Positions 52,039-60,468 of a DNA stretch of 64,000 nt are shown here, piece after piece. Under the pieces are notes generated by a model. It did no database searches. It was given only the letters and a program-made list of their open reading frames with translations, and was not told the origin of the DNA. The stretch's first letter is position 1; every line of letters starts with the position of its first letter. The position numbers and the translations under genes were made by a program. This DNA comes from Phaeobacter inhibens DSM 16374 (GTDB taxonomy: Bacteria > Pseudomonadota > Alphaproteobacteria > Rhodobacterales > Rhodobacteraceae), in contig NZ_AXBB01000006.1 of NCBI RefSeq assembly GCF_000473105.1, positions 1 to 64,000 on the forward strand, in the 5' to 3' direction.

Positions 52039-52734
52039 ATGCACTATCTGATCAAGAAGCTCCTCCCCTCGGTCGCTGTCGCTTTGACCGTGACAGGTTT
52101 TTCGCTGCCGGTACCCGCCCGCGCGCAGACATACCCGATCGATTGCGCGATCCTCCTGTGTCTGTCTGGCGGCTGGCCGGCATCCGTCCCGTGCGCCATA
52201 GCTCGCGCCGAATTCATCAGGCGGATAACGCCCTGGCCGGTGGAACCGCCGCTGCAAATCTGGCGCTGTCCCATGGGCGCCTCCTATGAGAGCGATCGGC
52301 CATCAAACAACGCTGGGCGCATCTTTGAAGTTTTGTACCGGCCCGACAACCGTCGGCCGCTCCAATCCTCGCCAGTTTACGATCTCGTTCCAGCCGACTG
52401 GGCCCTCCAGCTCGTTCAAGATCGCGCGGACATCGATATCAGCGGACCTGATTTCAACTTCGTACGTTCAATCCGAGTCTTCGATGTCCGATATGCGCGA
52501 CAGCACGAATCCGGACGTGACGGCGACTGCAACCGTAGCGCCACTGTGGTCCTCGGCACATATGGGACGCAAGGTGACTTCGCCTGGCAGAGATCTTCCA
52601 TAGCCACCCTACCAGCGGACCATGTCGGTCTCGAACGATGGGGCCAGAATTGCCCGGGTATCTATCACCGTTCTGTCTTCGTCGATTGGCGTGACTATGA
52701 GGGCAATTACGGGTTTGAGCAGGTGAATTACTAG
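52039..52734 (+). CDS. Secreted hypothetical protein of the T4SS region
   Basis: A 231-residue protein with a signal peptide (residues 1-30, LLPSVAVALTVTGFSLPVPARA). The mature N-terminus has CAILLCLSGGWP and CAIARAEFIRRITPWPVEPP then IWRCPMG, a segment I associate with small periplasmic proteins next to conjugation genes in Rhodobacterales plasmids. Five or so cysteines suggest disulfides. Start at 52039 (MHYLIKKL) is preferred to 52003 because it gives a standard signal. A 16-bp inverted repeat shared with the gene at 54974 lies just upstream. Function unknown. Confidence 0.7.
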   Translation: MHYLIKKLLPSVAVALTVTGFSLPVPARAQTYPIDCAILLCLSGGWPASVPCAIARAEFIRRITPWPVEPPLQIWRCPMGASYESDRPSNNAGRIFEVLYRPDNRRPLQSSPVYDLVPADWALQLVQDRADIDISGPDFNFVRSIRVFDVRYARQHESGRDGDCNRSATVVLGTYGTQGDFAWQRSSIATLPADHVGLERWGQNCPGIYHRSVFVDWRDYEGNYGFEQVNY

Positions 52735-52895
52735 CGCTGAGCATAACAGCGGTGCCATCAGACTGCGGAAATTTGAGCATGCTGAGTTACTCAAGTAGCG
52801 GCCGTTCGCTGCTGTCGCTGGCAAGGACCGAAGAGCGGGACCTTGCGGCCCTTCGCTACGGCTGCGCGCATGGCTGCTTAGGGAAATCGAGAGTG

Positions 52896-52915
52896 CCAAA
52901 ATCGGTCGATTTTGG
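52896..52915. repeat. Perfect palindrome CCAAAATCG-GT-CGATTTTGG
   Basis: Nine-base arms around GT, between the 3' ends of two convergent genes. It may be a bidirectional terminator, though no U run follows, or a protein-binding site. Confidence 0.6.
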
Positions 52916-52942
52916 TGAAATAATTCAGATGTTGATCGCAGG

Positions 52943-53599
52943 TCAGTCTGAGTTCGCCGACAAAAACAGGATCAGCGGTTTTGCGTACTCATCCTCGGTT
53001 AGGTAGATCAAATCCCCAACTTCCTCGAAGCAGATGCCCATAGAGGTTTCAGTTACGTCTACAGGATAGATGCTCTCACAGAGCTCCGCGCGCGCTTGTT
53101 CGCCGCAGGACAAACCGAGTGCGTGGATGGTGGCCATGTAGCTCTCTGCTAGCTTTGGATTGGTATCAGCGTCTTCGAACCAACCTCTGCAGGCGTAATA
53201 GTTGGATCGTGCGACTTCGAGAAATGCCGATTTGATTGCGGGTTTGGGTTCAATCACGGTGCCGATGAAGGTTGTTTGGCGGCATGCGTGTCCGGCGGCT
53301 TGATGTTGGAATGCCATCCAGGTCCTTGTGATAGGCAGCACCGGCACAAGGTTCGTGAACGCCAGCATCGCGACGATGCCGTGATCCACCCGGTCGGACA
53401 ACTCTTCGAAGTAGTCCCACGTGAATACGGTTTTGAGAGTGCCATCCCGCATCAAGTTTGGCCGCCTCGCTGATTCATGCAGTTCGGCCAGAAGTTTCGG
53501 ATAGTCCGCGTACTTATACGGACCACCGCGTTCTGGCTTCAATCGGCAGAGACCGTCTTCTCCTCTGAATGCAGCCAGCATTTTTTCTTCGATTAACAT
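52943..53599 (-). CDS. Hypothetical protein
   Basis: A 218-residue protein with no signal peptide or membrane segment and no domain I recognise. It has six cysteines scattered through the last two thirds and a charged N-terminus (MLIEEKMLAAFRGEDGLCRL). It stands between a secreted T4SS-region protein (convergent) and a small hypothetical gene. Codon use is like that of neighbouring genes. Function unknown. Confidence 0.55.
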   Translation of the reverse strand: MLIEEKMLAAFRGEDGLCRLKPERGGPYKYADYPKLLAELHESARRPNLMRDGTLKTVFTWDYFEELSDRVDHGIVAMLAFTNLVPVLPITRTWMAFQHQAAGHACRQTTFIGTVIEPKPAIKSAFLEVARSNYYACRGWFEDADTNPKLAESYMATIHALGLSCGEQARAELCESIYPVDVTETSMGICFEEVGDLIYLTEDEYAKPLILFLSANSD

Positions 53600-53774
53600 A
53601 AGGGTTGAATATCGCGGTTTTCCGGCGACGTCGAATGCAAAGGAGCGGACACTCGTTCACAGTGCAGCATCCGTCAAACTGGGCTCAGAGTCCGCATTCG
53701 CCGCGTGCGGCCCCAATGTCCGGTGTGCCACCGCGCCCTTTCCAACGATACCCGCTGGCGACTACCTGAGAAGC

Positions 53775-54002
53775 CTATCCGCTGTCGCTTCTCCCGATCC
53801 GCGTGAGCGCATCGAAGTCGATTTCTTGCTTCTGCTCGTCACTTATGTCCGGCCGGGTTTCCGATACCGGCCGGGGCCCTTGGACGTCCCACATCACCGC
53901 ATGTGATCCTGTCCTCCAGCGATAAACCCAACCAACAATGCTGCACCCATCGGTCCCGATCAGATTTGCGATCGCGACGCCCTCACCTTTATCATCGTTC
54001 AC
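53775..54002 (-). CDS. Small hypothetical protein
   Basis: A 75-residue protein (MNDDKGEGVAIANLIGTDGC at the start). The central VGWVYRWRTGSHAVMWDVQG segment looks like a conserved small protein of alphaproteobacterial plasmids. The C-terminal third is acidic. No function can be stated. It is on the same strand as the XRE regulator upstream. Confidence 0.55.
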   Translation of the reverse strand: MNDDKGEGVAIANLIGTDGCSIVGWVYRWRTGSHAVMWDVQGPRPVSETRPDISDEQKQEIDFDALTRIGRSDSG

Positions 54003-54169
54003 TGTTTACGGACTTCCTGCACTATGGCGCTGATATTGCAGCGTGACGAACTGCGATGCTCGCCAGCACCGCATGCCGCGCTTGGGCGATGTTGGCTAAC
54101 TGCTCTTTCTTGAGGAGCTCACTTCACATGGGGACGCACGAAGCGGCGCGTCCCAAAATTTCTTTGCTT

Positions 54170-54427
54170 TCAAATCTTGTGGTCGGGCTCCGTGGCGGCT
54201 TCGACAATCGACAGGACTTCATTTTTGTCAAAGCCAATGACCCTCGCCAGAACTGTAAACTCCACGACGTCGATACGACGCTCGCCGCTTTCGAGACGCG
54301 CCACAAATGACTGGTGGCGTTTGAGCTTCGCCGCCAATTGCTGCTTGCTGAGACCCGCATTCTGACGTGCTTCAACCAACGCACGGACGAGCGCCAACTG
54401 GCCATTTGTTCTGATTGTTTTCGCCAC
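54170..54427 (-). CDS. XRE-family transcriptional regulator
   Basis: An 85-residue helix-turn-helix protein. The HTH_3 motif occupies residues 14-67 (ARQNAGLSKQQLAAKLKRHQ then SFVARLESGERRIDVVEF). It starts at GTG (54427). A perfect inverted repeat CGTCACA-N7-TGTGACG begins one base upstream of the start, an obvious autoregulatory site. It is the only regulator in this part of the T4SS region, so it may control transfer genes. Confidence 0.85.
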   Translation of the reverse strand: MAKTIRTNGQLALVRALVEARQNAGLSKQQLAAKLKRHQSFVARLESGERRIDVVEFTVLARVIGFDKNEVLSIVEAATEPDHKI

Positions 54428-54428
54428 G

Positions 54429-54449
54429 CGTCACATACCTTTTGTGACG
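54429..54449. promoter_or_regulatory. XRE operator
   Basis: CGTCACA at 54429-54435 and TGTGACG at 54443-54449 form a perfect inverted repeat with a 7-base centre, directly before the XRE gene on the minus strand. Confidence 0.65.
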
Positions 54450-54470
54450 TCGCTAGCGGATGAAATCTGT

Positions 54471-54487
54471 TATCTAAAAAGTAGATA
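54471..54487. promoter_or_regulatory. Inverted repeat TATCTA-N5-TAGATA
   Basis: A perfect 6-bp inverted repeat 44 bases upstream of the XRE start. It may be a second site or part of a promoter. Confidence 0.35.
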
Positions 54488-54551
54488 TATGAGGGTGTTA
54501 TCGGCGTCTGGTTTCCAAGGGCTGCAAGTCTGGTGCACGCCCAATGGTCCA

Positions 54552-54872
54552 TCAATCCCCCACCAGCTCCAGAAACCGACCGTAATCCTGACTGACTTCG
54601 CGGGCTTCCTCAAAAGCACGCGCACGCTCCTGCTCGAGGCAGCGAAAGTAGTCCTGAATGTCCGCGATGTAGACCTCAAAGTCCCGTCGGATGATGTCGG
54701 CATAATCTCGGGCGGCCTGCGAATCGCTTGGAACGAAAGGTCGGATCGGGGCGAGACAGGACCCGGCCTGGCTTGCGACCGGAACGAGCATCAGGAAGGC
54801 CACAGCCTGCATCTTCACCCATCGGCTCAACCGCAGGTTTCTGAAACCCCTATTTTCCTTGATAGACGCCAA
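54552..54872 (-). CDS. Hypothetical exported protein of the T4SS region
   Basis: A 106-residue protein with an N-terminal hydrophobic stretch (MQAVAFLMLVPVASQAGSC) that looks like a signal peptide with cleavage before GSC. The mature part is helical and charged (DIIRRDFEVYIADIQDYFRC then LEQERARAFEEAREVSQDYG). It could start at the internal ATG at 54812. Two cysteines. Similar small proteins are known next to VirB genes in Rhodobacterales, but the role is unknown. Confidence 0.6.
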   Translation of the reverse strand: MASIKENRGFRNLRLSRWVKMQAVAFLMLVPVASQAGSCLAPIRPFVPSDSQAARDYADIIRRDFEVYIADIQDYFRCLEQERARAFEEAREVSQDYGRFLELVGD

Positions 54873-54935
54873 TGGCCGTGCCTAGAGTTTGAGTAACCGA
54901 GATACAGCCGTATCTGCCGCATTATATCTTGCGGT

Positions 54936-54951
54936 TAATAATATACTATCG
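54936..54951. promoter_or_regulatory. Shared T4SS-region motif, copy 2
   Basis: TAATAATATACTATCG; its reverse complement matches 14 of 16 bases of the motif at 51986-52001. It lies 23 bases before the ATG at 54974. Confidence 0.55.
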
Positions 54952-54973
54952 TAACTCTGGGCTTCAAGTGGGA

Positions 54974-55369
54974 ATGCCTGGGCGTTGCGCGTTTGAAGAA
55001 AGCGTGAGCCGGGCAATGAACTGGGACATCGAAGCACCAAATGTGGTTACGGAAGCACGTTTCCGCGAACTCGTGGAAAGCGGCTATAGCGCTGAAATCC
55101 TGTGCCAGGAGTCGGCACACAAGAAGGGCCCCAGCTACTATGGGGTCTGGATCATGCGCGTCGTCTCTGACGAAGGCGTGGAGAAGCTGCTGGTCACGGC
55201 CCGTACCCGCACGACCTATAACGACATCAAAATCCGCGAGTTCAAGACCATCACGGGCGTGGTGTCTTTCCTCGTCGGGATCGGCTTCTCCCATGCCGAT
55301 GTCCCGCTCGAAGACGGCCAGCGGACAACGCACAAGCTGGCTGCGACCGACAAAGGCGGCAGCAAGTAG
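54974..55369 (+). CDS. Hypothetical protein at the head of the virB operon
   Basis: A 131-residue protein with no signal peptide. A conserved-looking core runs from [20 protein letters not shown] to [20 protein letters not shown] and then [18 protein letters not shown]. The last third includes one hydrophobic segment. The start could also be at 55016 (MNWDIEAPN). It overlaps the lytic transglycosylase gene and is probably co-transcribed with virB; the inverted repeat at 54936 would control both. Function unknown. Confidence 0.6.
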   Translation: MPGRCAFEESVSRAMNWDIEAPNVVTEARFRELVESGYSAEILCQESAHKKGPSYYGVWIMRVVSDEGVEKLLVTARTRTTYNDIKIREFKTITGVVSFLVGIGFSHADVPLEDGQRTTHKLAATDKGGSK

Positions 55370-56027
55370 CCTTCTTCTTTCCTGGTTCCTGACGGGTCCC
55401 GCAACTGCCCAGATGGTACTGGTCATGGAGAGCGATGGCTCTCTGACCCCGTCCCGCTCCCAAGAGAGCTTTGCGCGCAACTACAATGACGGCATCGGAC
55501 AGGGGTCCGCTGCTGATGAGTTGGCGATCCTCGGTGAGACTGACCTTGGGCCAGACGAAATCCAGATGGCTGCCCTATCGCGGCCTGCTCCCCTACCCCG
55601 CGCCGATGTCCTCGCTTCCATCGAGGCCACCGCGCTTCGTTACGCCGGGCATCCCGGGCTGCGCCGCACAGAACTGTCGGTTCGCGATTGGCTGACCCTC
55701 TTTCGCGCCAATATCGAGGTCGAAAGCGCCTACCAGCAGGATGCGGTCTCGAGTGCAGGCGCCATTGGCCTTGGGCAACTTATGCCTGCCACTGCCCGTG
55801 ATCTTGGCGTTGATCCGCGTGACCCGCTGCAGAACCTCGACGGGTCCGCCCGCTACCTCGCGATGATGTTGGACACGTTCGGCGATCCGCGTCTTGCGCT
55901 CGCAGCCTACAACGCCGGACCCGATGCGGTCCGCCAGTACGGCGGCATTCCCCCCTACCGCGAAACCCAAAACCACGTGACCCGTGTCATGGCCGTCGTG
56001 GCCCGATTGGAAGGATCAAATTCATGA
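55299..56027 (+). CDS. virB1: VirB1-like lytic transglycosylase
   Basis: A 242-residue periplasmic lytic transglycosylase that opens peptidoglycan for the secretion channel. The SLT domain is clear: the catalytic glutamate is in [20 protein letters not shown], followed by [14 protein letters not shown] and the AAYNAGP motif. The signal sequence is [15 protein letters not shown]. The start is uncertain: 55299 is an ATG giving a long n-region, a CTG at 55341 would give a more usual signal, and 55413 is an ATG after the signal. It overlaps the previous gene and, by four bases, virB2. Confidence 0.82.
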   Translation: MSRSKTASGQRTSWLRPTKAAASSLLLSWFLTGPATAQMVLVMESDGSLTPSRSQESFARNYNDGIGQGSAADELAILGETDLGPDEIQMAALSRPAPLPRADVLASIEATALRYAGHPGLRRTELSVRDWLTLFRANIEVESAYQQDAVSSAGAIGLGQLMPATARDLGVDPRDPLQNLDGSARYLAMMLDTFGDPRLALAAYNAGPDAVRQYGGIPPYRETQNHVTRVMAVVARLEGSNS

Positions 56028-56419
56028 TGTCCCAACCTTTTTGGAAGTCATTCCTCAAAATACTTATCGGCAATGTCACGAGAGCGCGCAGCGCGGCAGT
56101 GCATTGGCGATCCCGTTTCTTCCAAACAAGTTGGATTTCAAACCTCTTTGTCGCCTCACTGGCGCTATTCCTGCTCATTGCCGAGCCCGCCCTTGCCCAA
56201 AGCATCGATCTCTCCCCGATCCAAAGCTTATTGCAGGGCATTGTCGATGCTCTGACCGGCCCGCTTGGTGTTGTCATCGCGACGCTTGCCGTTCTCGGGG
56301 TCTTTCTCAGTTGGTTCTTCAACATCATCGATCTGCGCCAGGCGCTCTGGGTCCTCGTGGGCATCGCTGGTGTTGCCGCCGCCCCCACCATCGTTGCCGC
56401 GGTTTTCGCCGGTGGCTGA
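56024..56419 (+). CDS. virB2: VirB2-type major pilin
   Basis: A 131-residue TrbC/VirB2 pilin precursor. A long signal ends at AEPALAQS near residue 59, and the mature part has the two hydrophobic helices of VirB2 ([20 protein letters not shown] and [20 protein letters not shown]). It overlaps the lytic transglycosylase by four bases and virB3 by eight. Confidence 0.9.
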   Translation: MMSQPFWKSFLKILIGNVTRARSAAVHWRSRFFQTSWISNLFVASLALFLLIAEPALAQSIDLSPIQSLLQGIVDALTGPLGVVIATLAVLGVFLSWFFNIIDLRQALWVLVGIAGVAAAPTIVAAVFAGG

Positions 56420-56690
56420 GCGCTCGCCTCTCTTTCTCGGCCTCGTGCGCCCGCCGAAGCTTCTGGGCCTGCCCATCATGTATGCGATGGTCTGGCTCTT
56501 TGGCTCGGTGCTCTTGTTCGTCTGGGTCCAGCACATCGCGGTGCTGGGTGTGGCCACCCTGCTCTATCCGGTGCTTTGGAAGGCCGCAGATTGGGATCCT
56601 CGTTTCATCGACGTGATGATGACGGCCCTGCAGGAGACACCGCCCACGCGCAACAGGTCCATTCATGGCGGGGACAGCTATGCCCCGTGA
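56412..56690 (+). CDS. virB3: VirB3-type membrane protein
   Basis: A 92-residue inner-membrane protein starting at GTG 56412 ([20 protein letters not shown]), eight bases inside virB2. It has the two closely spaced hydrophobic helices and the PLFLGLVRPP start typical of VirB3. The upstream open frame is out of register with virB2 and not part of it. It overlaps the virB4 start by 26 bases. Confidence 0.9.
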   Translation: MAERSPLFLGLVRPPKLLGLPIMYAMVWLFGSVLLFVWVQHIAVLGVATLLYPVLWKAADWDPRFIDVMMTALQETPPTRNRSIHGGDSYAP

Positions 56691-59055
56691 TGAACCTCGC
56701 ACCGAGCCGCTCGACCTCCGCACGATGACGCCAGACTGGTATGAGCGCGAGACCCGCCTCGCGCATATGCTGCCCTATGTGAGCCTCGTTGACGACCAGA
56801 CCGTGCGGACACGGGTGAACGAACTCTTCCGCTGCATCCGGCTCGAGGGGATCAACAGTTACACGACGGATGATGCCTATCTCGACAAGGTGACGGCGCT
56901 CTTTGCCCGCATCGTCGCGCAGCTCGGGCCGGAATTCAGCTATTACGTCCACAAGGTCTCCAAGGCCATCAAACCTGATCTCGACCCGATTCGTGAGGAC
57001 AGCTTCGCAGGCGAGGTTGACCGGCGCTGGCGCGTGAAACTCGAGACCAGCGGGCTGCGCGACAAGACGCTGACGCTCACCGTCATTCACCGCCCACCCC
57101 CCAAAAGCGTCCTGCCCTTTCTGAACCGCAGCGCGCCGGCTCGTCTCAAGGAGGCGACGCAGAAGCGCCTGCGTCGCCTTGGCGAGGCCGTGAGCGTGTT
57201 CGTGTCAGGCCTGACCGAGTTGAACCCGCGCGTGCTGACTTCCGAAAGCGGTGAGTTGATCGGCTTCCTGGGTGCCCTCAACACCGGCCAGGAATTGCCG
57301 CTCTATCCTGCCAATAACTACGGCTTCCTGTCCTTCAACGTGGCCAACACCCGCGTGACGTTTCACGGCGATCACTTCGAGCTTTCCGAAGGCGTCGTGG
57401 GCCATCGCTTTGGGAAGAGTTTCACCATAGGGGAATATTCCGAGGCCACCTCCTGCACCATGTTCGACATGCTGAACCTGCCCGTCGACATGATCGTCAC
57501 GCATTCCTTCACACCGATTAATTCGAACCTCATGGCCGGTCGCATCAAGCGGCAAAAGCGCCAGATGCAGGCTTCGCAGGACGCGGCCCTGTCGCTCATG
57601 GAAGCGCTCGACATTGCTGCCGATGATCTCGAGGCCAAGCGCCAAAGCTTCGGCGAGCACCATATGGTCGTGACCATCTTCTGCGACACGCTGGACGAAT
57701 TGCAGACGCTGAGCGCCGAGATCGTGAATGCCGCCGCCGCCGAAGGGGTGAAGATGATCGGCGAGCGGGTTGCGGCCAAGGCGCATTACCTGAGCCAGCA
57801 TCCCGGCAACCAACCGAAGCGCGTCCGTGCCAGTGCGATCACCAATCGTAATTTCGCGGATTTCGCGGCGTTTCATCGGACCCAGCTCGGCAAACCGGCG
57901 GAGAAAACCCCATGGGGCCGGGTCGTCACTTATTTACCCACGCCCGAGCAGAGCGCCTACCGATTTTCCTATCACGAGCAAGGCTCGCCCGACAAAGAAC
58001 CGACCAGCGGCCATACCCTGATCATGGGGCGGCCCGGGTCCGGCAAATCGGTGCTTTCGGCCTTCCTGATGACCCAGGCTCGTCGCGCGGGCGCCCGGGT
58101 CTTCGTCTTCGATTACCGTCTTGGTATGGAGATGGCGGTCCGCGCGAATGGCGGGCGCTACGCGTCCCTGAACGCCGGTCAGCCCACGGGCCTCAACCCG
58201 CTCTGGACAGAGACCGATGCCCGCGGCACCGCCTGGCTCTCGGACTGGCTTGCCACCCTGCTCTACCGCGCTGACAAGCCCCTGACGCCCGCACAGACCA
58301 ACCGCATCCAGGAAGTCGTGCGCCAGAATGCCCAGGCCTCCAATCCGGCCCTGCGGAACTGGCGGGATTTCGCGTCGCTTTTTGTGTCCACCGATGATGG
58401 CGGCGATCTGCACCAGCGCCTGCTCGAGTGGTCTGAGGACGGCCGCTACGGCTGGATCTTCGGGCAGAGCTTCGAGGACACGTTCTCGCTCAAGGGCGAT
58501 GTCGTGGGCTTCGATCTGACCGGCATTCTCGACAGCGAGGCCGACAAGGAACGGATGGCGGTCCTGTCCTATCTGTTCCGCCGGGTCGAGCGCGAGATCG
58601 AGGACCGCCGTCCCACCATCATCGTGATCGACGAGGCCTGGAAGGCGCTCGACAACGCATATTTCGCCGAACGGTTGTCGAACTGGCTCGTGACTGCGCG
58701 CAAGCAGAACACCGTCGCGGTGATGATGACGCAATATGCCAGCCAGCTTGAGCGCACCCGGACCGGCAAGACCATCGTCGAAGCCGTTCCGACGCAGATC
58801 CTGCTCCCGAACATCCGCGCCCATGCCGCCGACTACGCGATGCTGAACCTCTATGAGAAGGAACTCGATGTGCTTCTCAACACCGGCAGCGACAGCCGCC
58901 TTGCTCTCATCCGCGACGATCAGGGATCCATCGTCGTCGATGCCGATCTGAGCGCCCTCGGGCCCAATCTCACCATCCTCGGCGGCATGGAAAAAGGCGA
59001 AGCGCTCGTCGGCGCCGATTACCGCGACCGCCCTGATTTCTGGAGGCTTTCATGA
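56665..59055 (+). CDS. virB4: VirB4-type ATPase
   Basis: A 796-residue T4SS ATPase. Walker A is MGRPGSGKSVLSAF near residue 453-466 and Walker B is IIVIDEAWKALD near residue 652; the N-terminal domain (CagE/TrbE type) precedes. It drives pilus assembly and substrate transfer and is one of the most conserved T4SS proteins. The start at 56665 overlaps virB3; an internal ATG at 56680 (MPRDEPRTEP) is also possible. The stop overlaps the lipoprotein start (ATGA). Confidence 0.95.
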   Translation: MAGTAMPRDEPRTEPLDLRTMTPDWYERETRLAHMLPYVSLVDDQTVRTRVNELFRCIRLEGINSYTTDDAYLDKVTALFARIVAQLGPEFSYYVHKVSKAIKPDLDPIREDSFAGEVDRRWRVKLETSGLRDKTLTLTVIHRPPPKSVLPFLNRSAPARLKEATQKRLRRLGEAVSVFVSGLTELNPRVLTSESGELIGFLGALNTGQELPLYPANNYGFLSFNVANTRVTFHGDHFELSEGVVGHRFGKSFTIGEYSEATSCTMFDMLNLPVDMIVTHSFTPINSNLMAGRIKRQKRQMQASQDAALSLMEALDIAADDLEAKRQSFGEHHMVVTIFCDTLDELQTLSAEIVNAAAAEGVKMIGERVAAKAHYLSQHPGNQPKRVRASAITNRNFADFAAFHRTQLGKPAEKTPWGRVVTYLPTPEQSAYRFSYHEQGSPDKEPTSGHTLIMGRPGSGKSVLSAFLMTQARRAGARVFVFDYRLGMEMAVRANGGRYASLNAGQPTGLNPLWTETDARGTAWLSDWLATLLYRADKPLTPAQTNRIQEVVRQNAQASNPALRNWRDFASLFVSTDDGGDLHQRLLEWSEDGRYGWIFGQSFEDTFSLKGDVVGFDLTGILDSEADKERMAVLSYLFRRVEREIEDRRPTIIVIDEAWKALDNAYFAERLSNWLVTARKQNTVAVMMTQYASQLERTRTGKTIVEAVPTQILLPNIRAHAADYAMLNLYEKELDVLLNTGSDSRLALIRDDQGSIVVDADLSALGPNLTILGGMEKGEALVGADYRDRPDFWRLS

Positions 59056-59324
59056 CCCGTATATGGCGTTTCGAGAATACAACAAAAAATCATGCATCGT
59101 TTTTCGCGTTCAAGCGCAGCGAGAGGCAGCGAACAAACGATTCAAGACAATCTCGAAACGCCAAACTGTTGTTGTTCTTTTCTGCGCTTGGTGTGTTGGC
59201 CTCCTGCGCCCAGTACCAGGAGCCACAGGCCAACTGCTTTACCTTCCTCGCCTCGACTGCACCCACAGCACCTGATTGCACCTTCACGCCCCTTGGCGCG
59301 CCGGAGGGCGGCATTGAAGTCTAA
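59052..59324 (+). CDS. T4SS lipoprotein (VirB7-like)
   Basis: A 90-residue lipoprotein. A long basic N-region is followed by LLLFFSALGVLASC, a lipobox with acylated cysteine at about residue 52; three further cysteines are not all paired. VirB7 proteins are short lipoproteins stabilising VirB9 and this is in the right operon, but sequence similarity cannot be claimed and its position (after virB4) differs from Agrobacterium. It overlaps virB4 by four bases and the next gene by eleven. Confidence 0.65.
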   Translation: MTRIWRFENTTKNHASFFAFKRSERQRTNDSRQSRNAKLLLFFSALGVLASCAQYQEPQANCFTFLASTAPTAPDCTFTPLGAPEGGIEV

Positions 59325-60468
59325 ACTGCCCCATATCCTCGTGCTTTGCCTGCTGCCCGGCATCGCCTTTTCCCAAGGCGTGCCAACCAACGATAGCGGG
59401 CTGACCGCGCGCGATATCGTCGAGACCGGCGATCGCGAGGCCGACCTTGCGATCCAGGCCGACAAGCTGTCCGTGCGCGAGCACATCGCCGAAATCGAAC
59501 GGGAGCAACTCGCAACCCTGCAGCGCATCCTCGATGCCCAAACCAGCTTCGGCGGTCAGGGCCTACCCGCGATGTTTTCAGGGCTGGAAAACGGAAGCGG
59601 CGATCCAACCCGTTCCGTCGAAGCGGTCTACGGCAATGCCGACATCGACCCCAATCCCGGCGGCGCACAGATGTTCGGGGATGCTTCCGAGACCATCGAG
59701 CAGCTCATCATCCGCGTGGCCCAGGAAACCAGCGGGTTTGCGGGCGTAGGGCGCGCCGGCCTCTCCCCGGTCCAATGGCGGGCCCTGCTGCAGGCGCTCA
59801 TCTGGCAGGAAAGCCGCTTCACCATCGGCGCGCGCTCGCCCGTCGGCGCATTCGGCCTCACCCAGATCATGCCCGGTACGGCCAGCGATCTCGGCATCAA
59901 CCCGGAATACTACGACAGCCCCTACCTGCAGGTGCATGGCGGCGCACGCTATCTCGCCACTCAACTCAATACCTTCGATGGCAATATCATCAACGCCCTC
60001 GCGGCCTATAATGCCGGACCCGGCCGGGTCTTTGAATATGGCGGTGTCCCGCCCTTTGCCGAGACCCAGCACTACGTCCAGGTCATTCCTGAACGCTACA
60101 ATCTCTATCTGAGCCGCATCGGTGGGATCGAAGCACTCGGCACAATCGATCCGGCGCTTCTGGCCAATGCCAACCTCTCCATCACCGGGCACGGCGCCGC
60201 GGTCTATGGCAACAACGCGCCCGCCGCGATCCAACAGGCCGCCTTGCGTATTGCGGACATCGTCGAGCGGATTTCCGAAACCGAAGACGTGCAGGAAAGT
60301 ATCGCGCTCAACACCTATGCCCGCGCCGAACTCGTGCGCCTCGTCGCAGCCCGCATCCGGCTACAGGCGGCGCGCACCCGCGTTCTTTCCGCCGAGGAAT
60401 TGGCTCAGGCCAGCGCCCGTATGGCCGAAGGCGCCTTCATGGAATTCACGATCAGGGAGATAGACTGA
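59314..60468 (+). CDS. Second lytic transglycosylase of the T4SS operon
   Basis: A 384-residue protein with a signal peptide (LKSKLPHILVLCLLPGIAFS). A TTG start at 59314 is chosen because a GGAGGGCG ribosome site precedes it; longer frames from 59092 overlap the lipoprotein out of register and have no homology. Residues about 165-270 are an SLT domain: catalytic E in IWQESRFTIGARSPVGAFGL, TQIMPGTASDLGI, and [10 protein letters not shown]. The last 110 residues are a helical extension. Its presence beside the smaller VirB1-like enzyme makes two transglycosylases in one operon. Confidence 0.85.
   Translation: MKSKLPHILVLCLLPGIAFSQGVPTNDSGLTARDIVETGDREADLAIQADKLSVREHIAEIEREQLATLQRILDAQTSFGGQGLPAMFSGLENGSGDPTRSVEAVYGNADIDPNPGGAQMFGDASETIEQLIIRVAQETSGFAGVGRAGLSPVQWRALLQALIWQESRFTIGARSPVGAFGLTQIMPGTASDLGINPEYYDSPYLQVHGGARYLATQLNTFDGNIINALAAYNAGPGRVFEYGGVPPFAETQHYVQVIPERYNLYLSRIGGIEALGTIDPALLANANLSITGHGAAVYGNNAPAAIQQAALRIADIVERISETEDVQESIALNTYARAELVRLVAARIRLQAARTRVLSAEELAQASARMAEGAFMEFTIREID

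Noticed and set aside
57205-58824. Large minus-strand frames opposite virB4
   Set aside because: Antisense shadows of an unmistakable VirB4 gene with no domain of their own.
59092-59313. N-terminal extension of the second lytic transglycosylase
   Set aside because: It lies in the alternative frame of the lipoprotein gene, lacks homology, and would hide the signal peptide that begins at the TTG at 59314.
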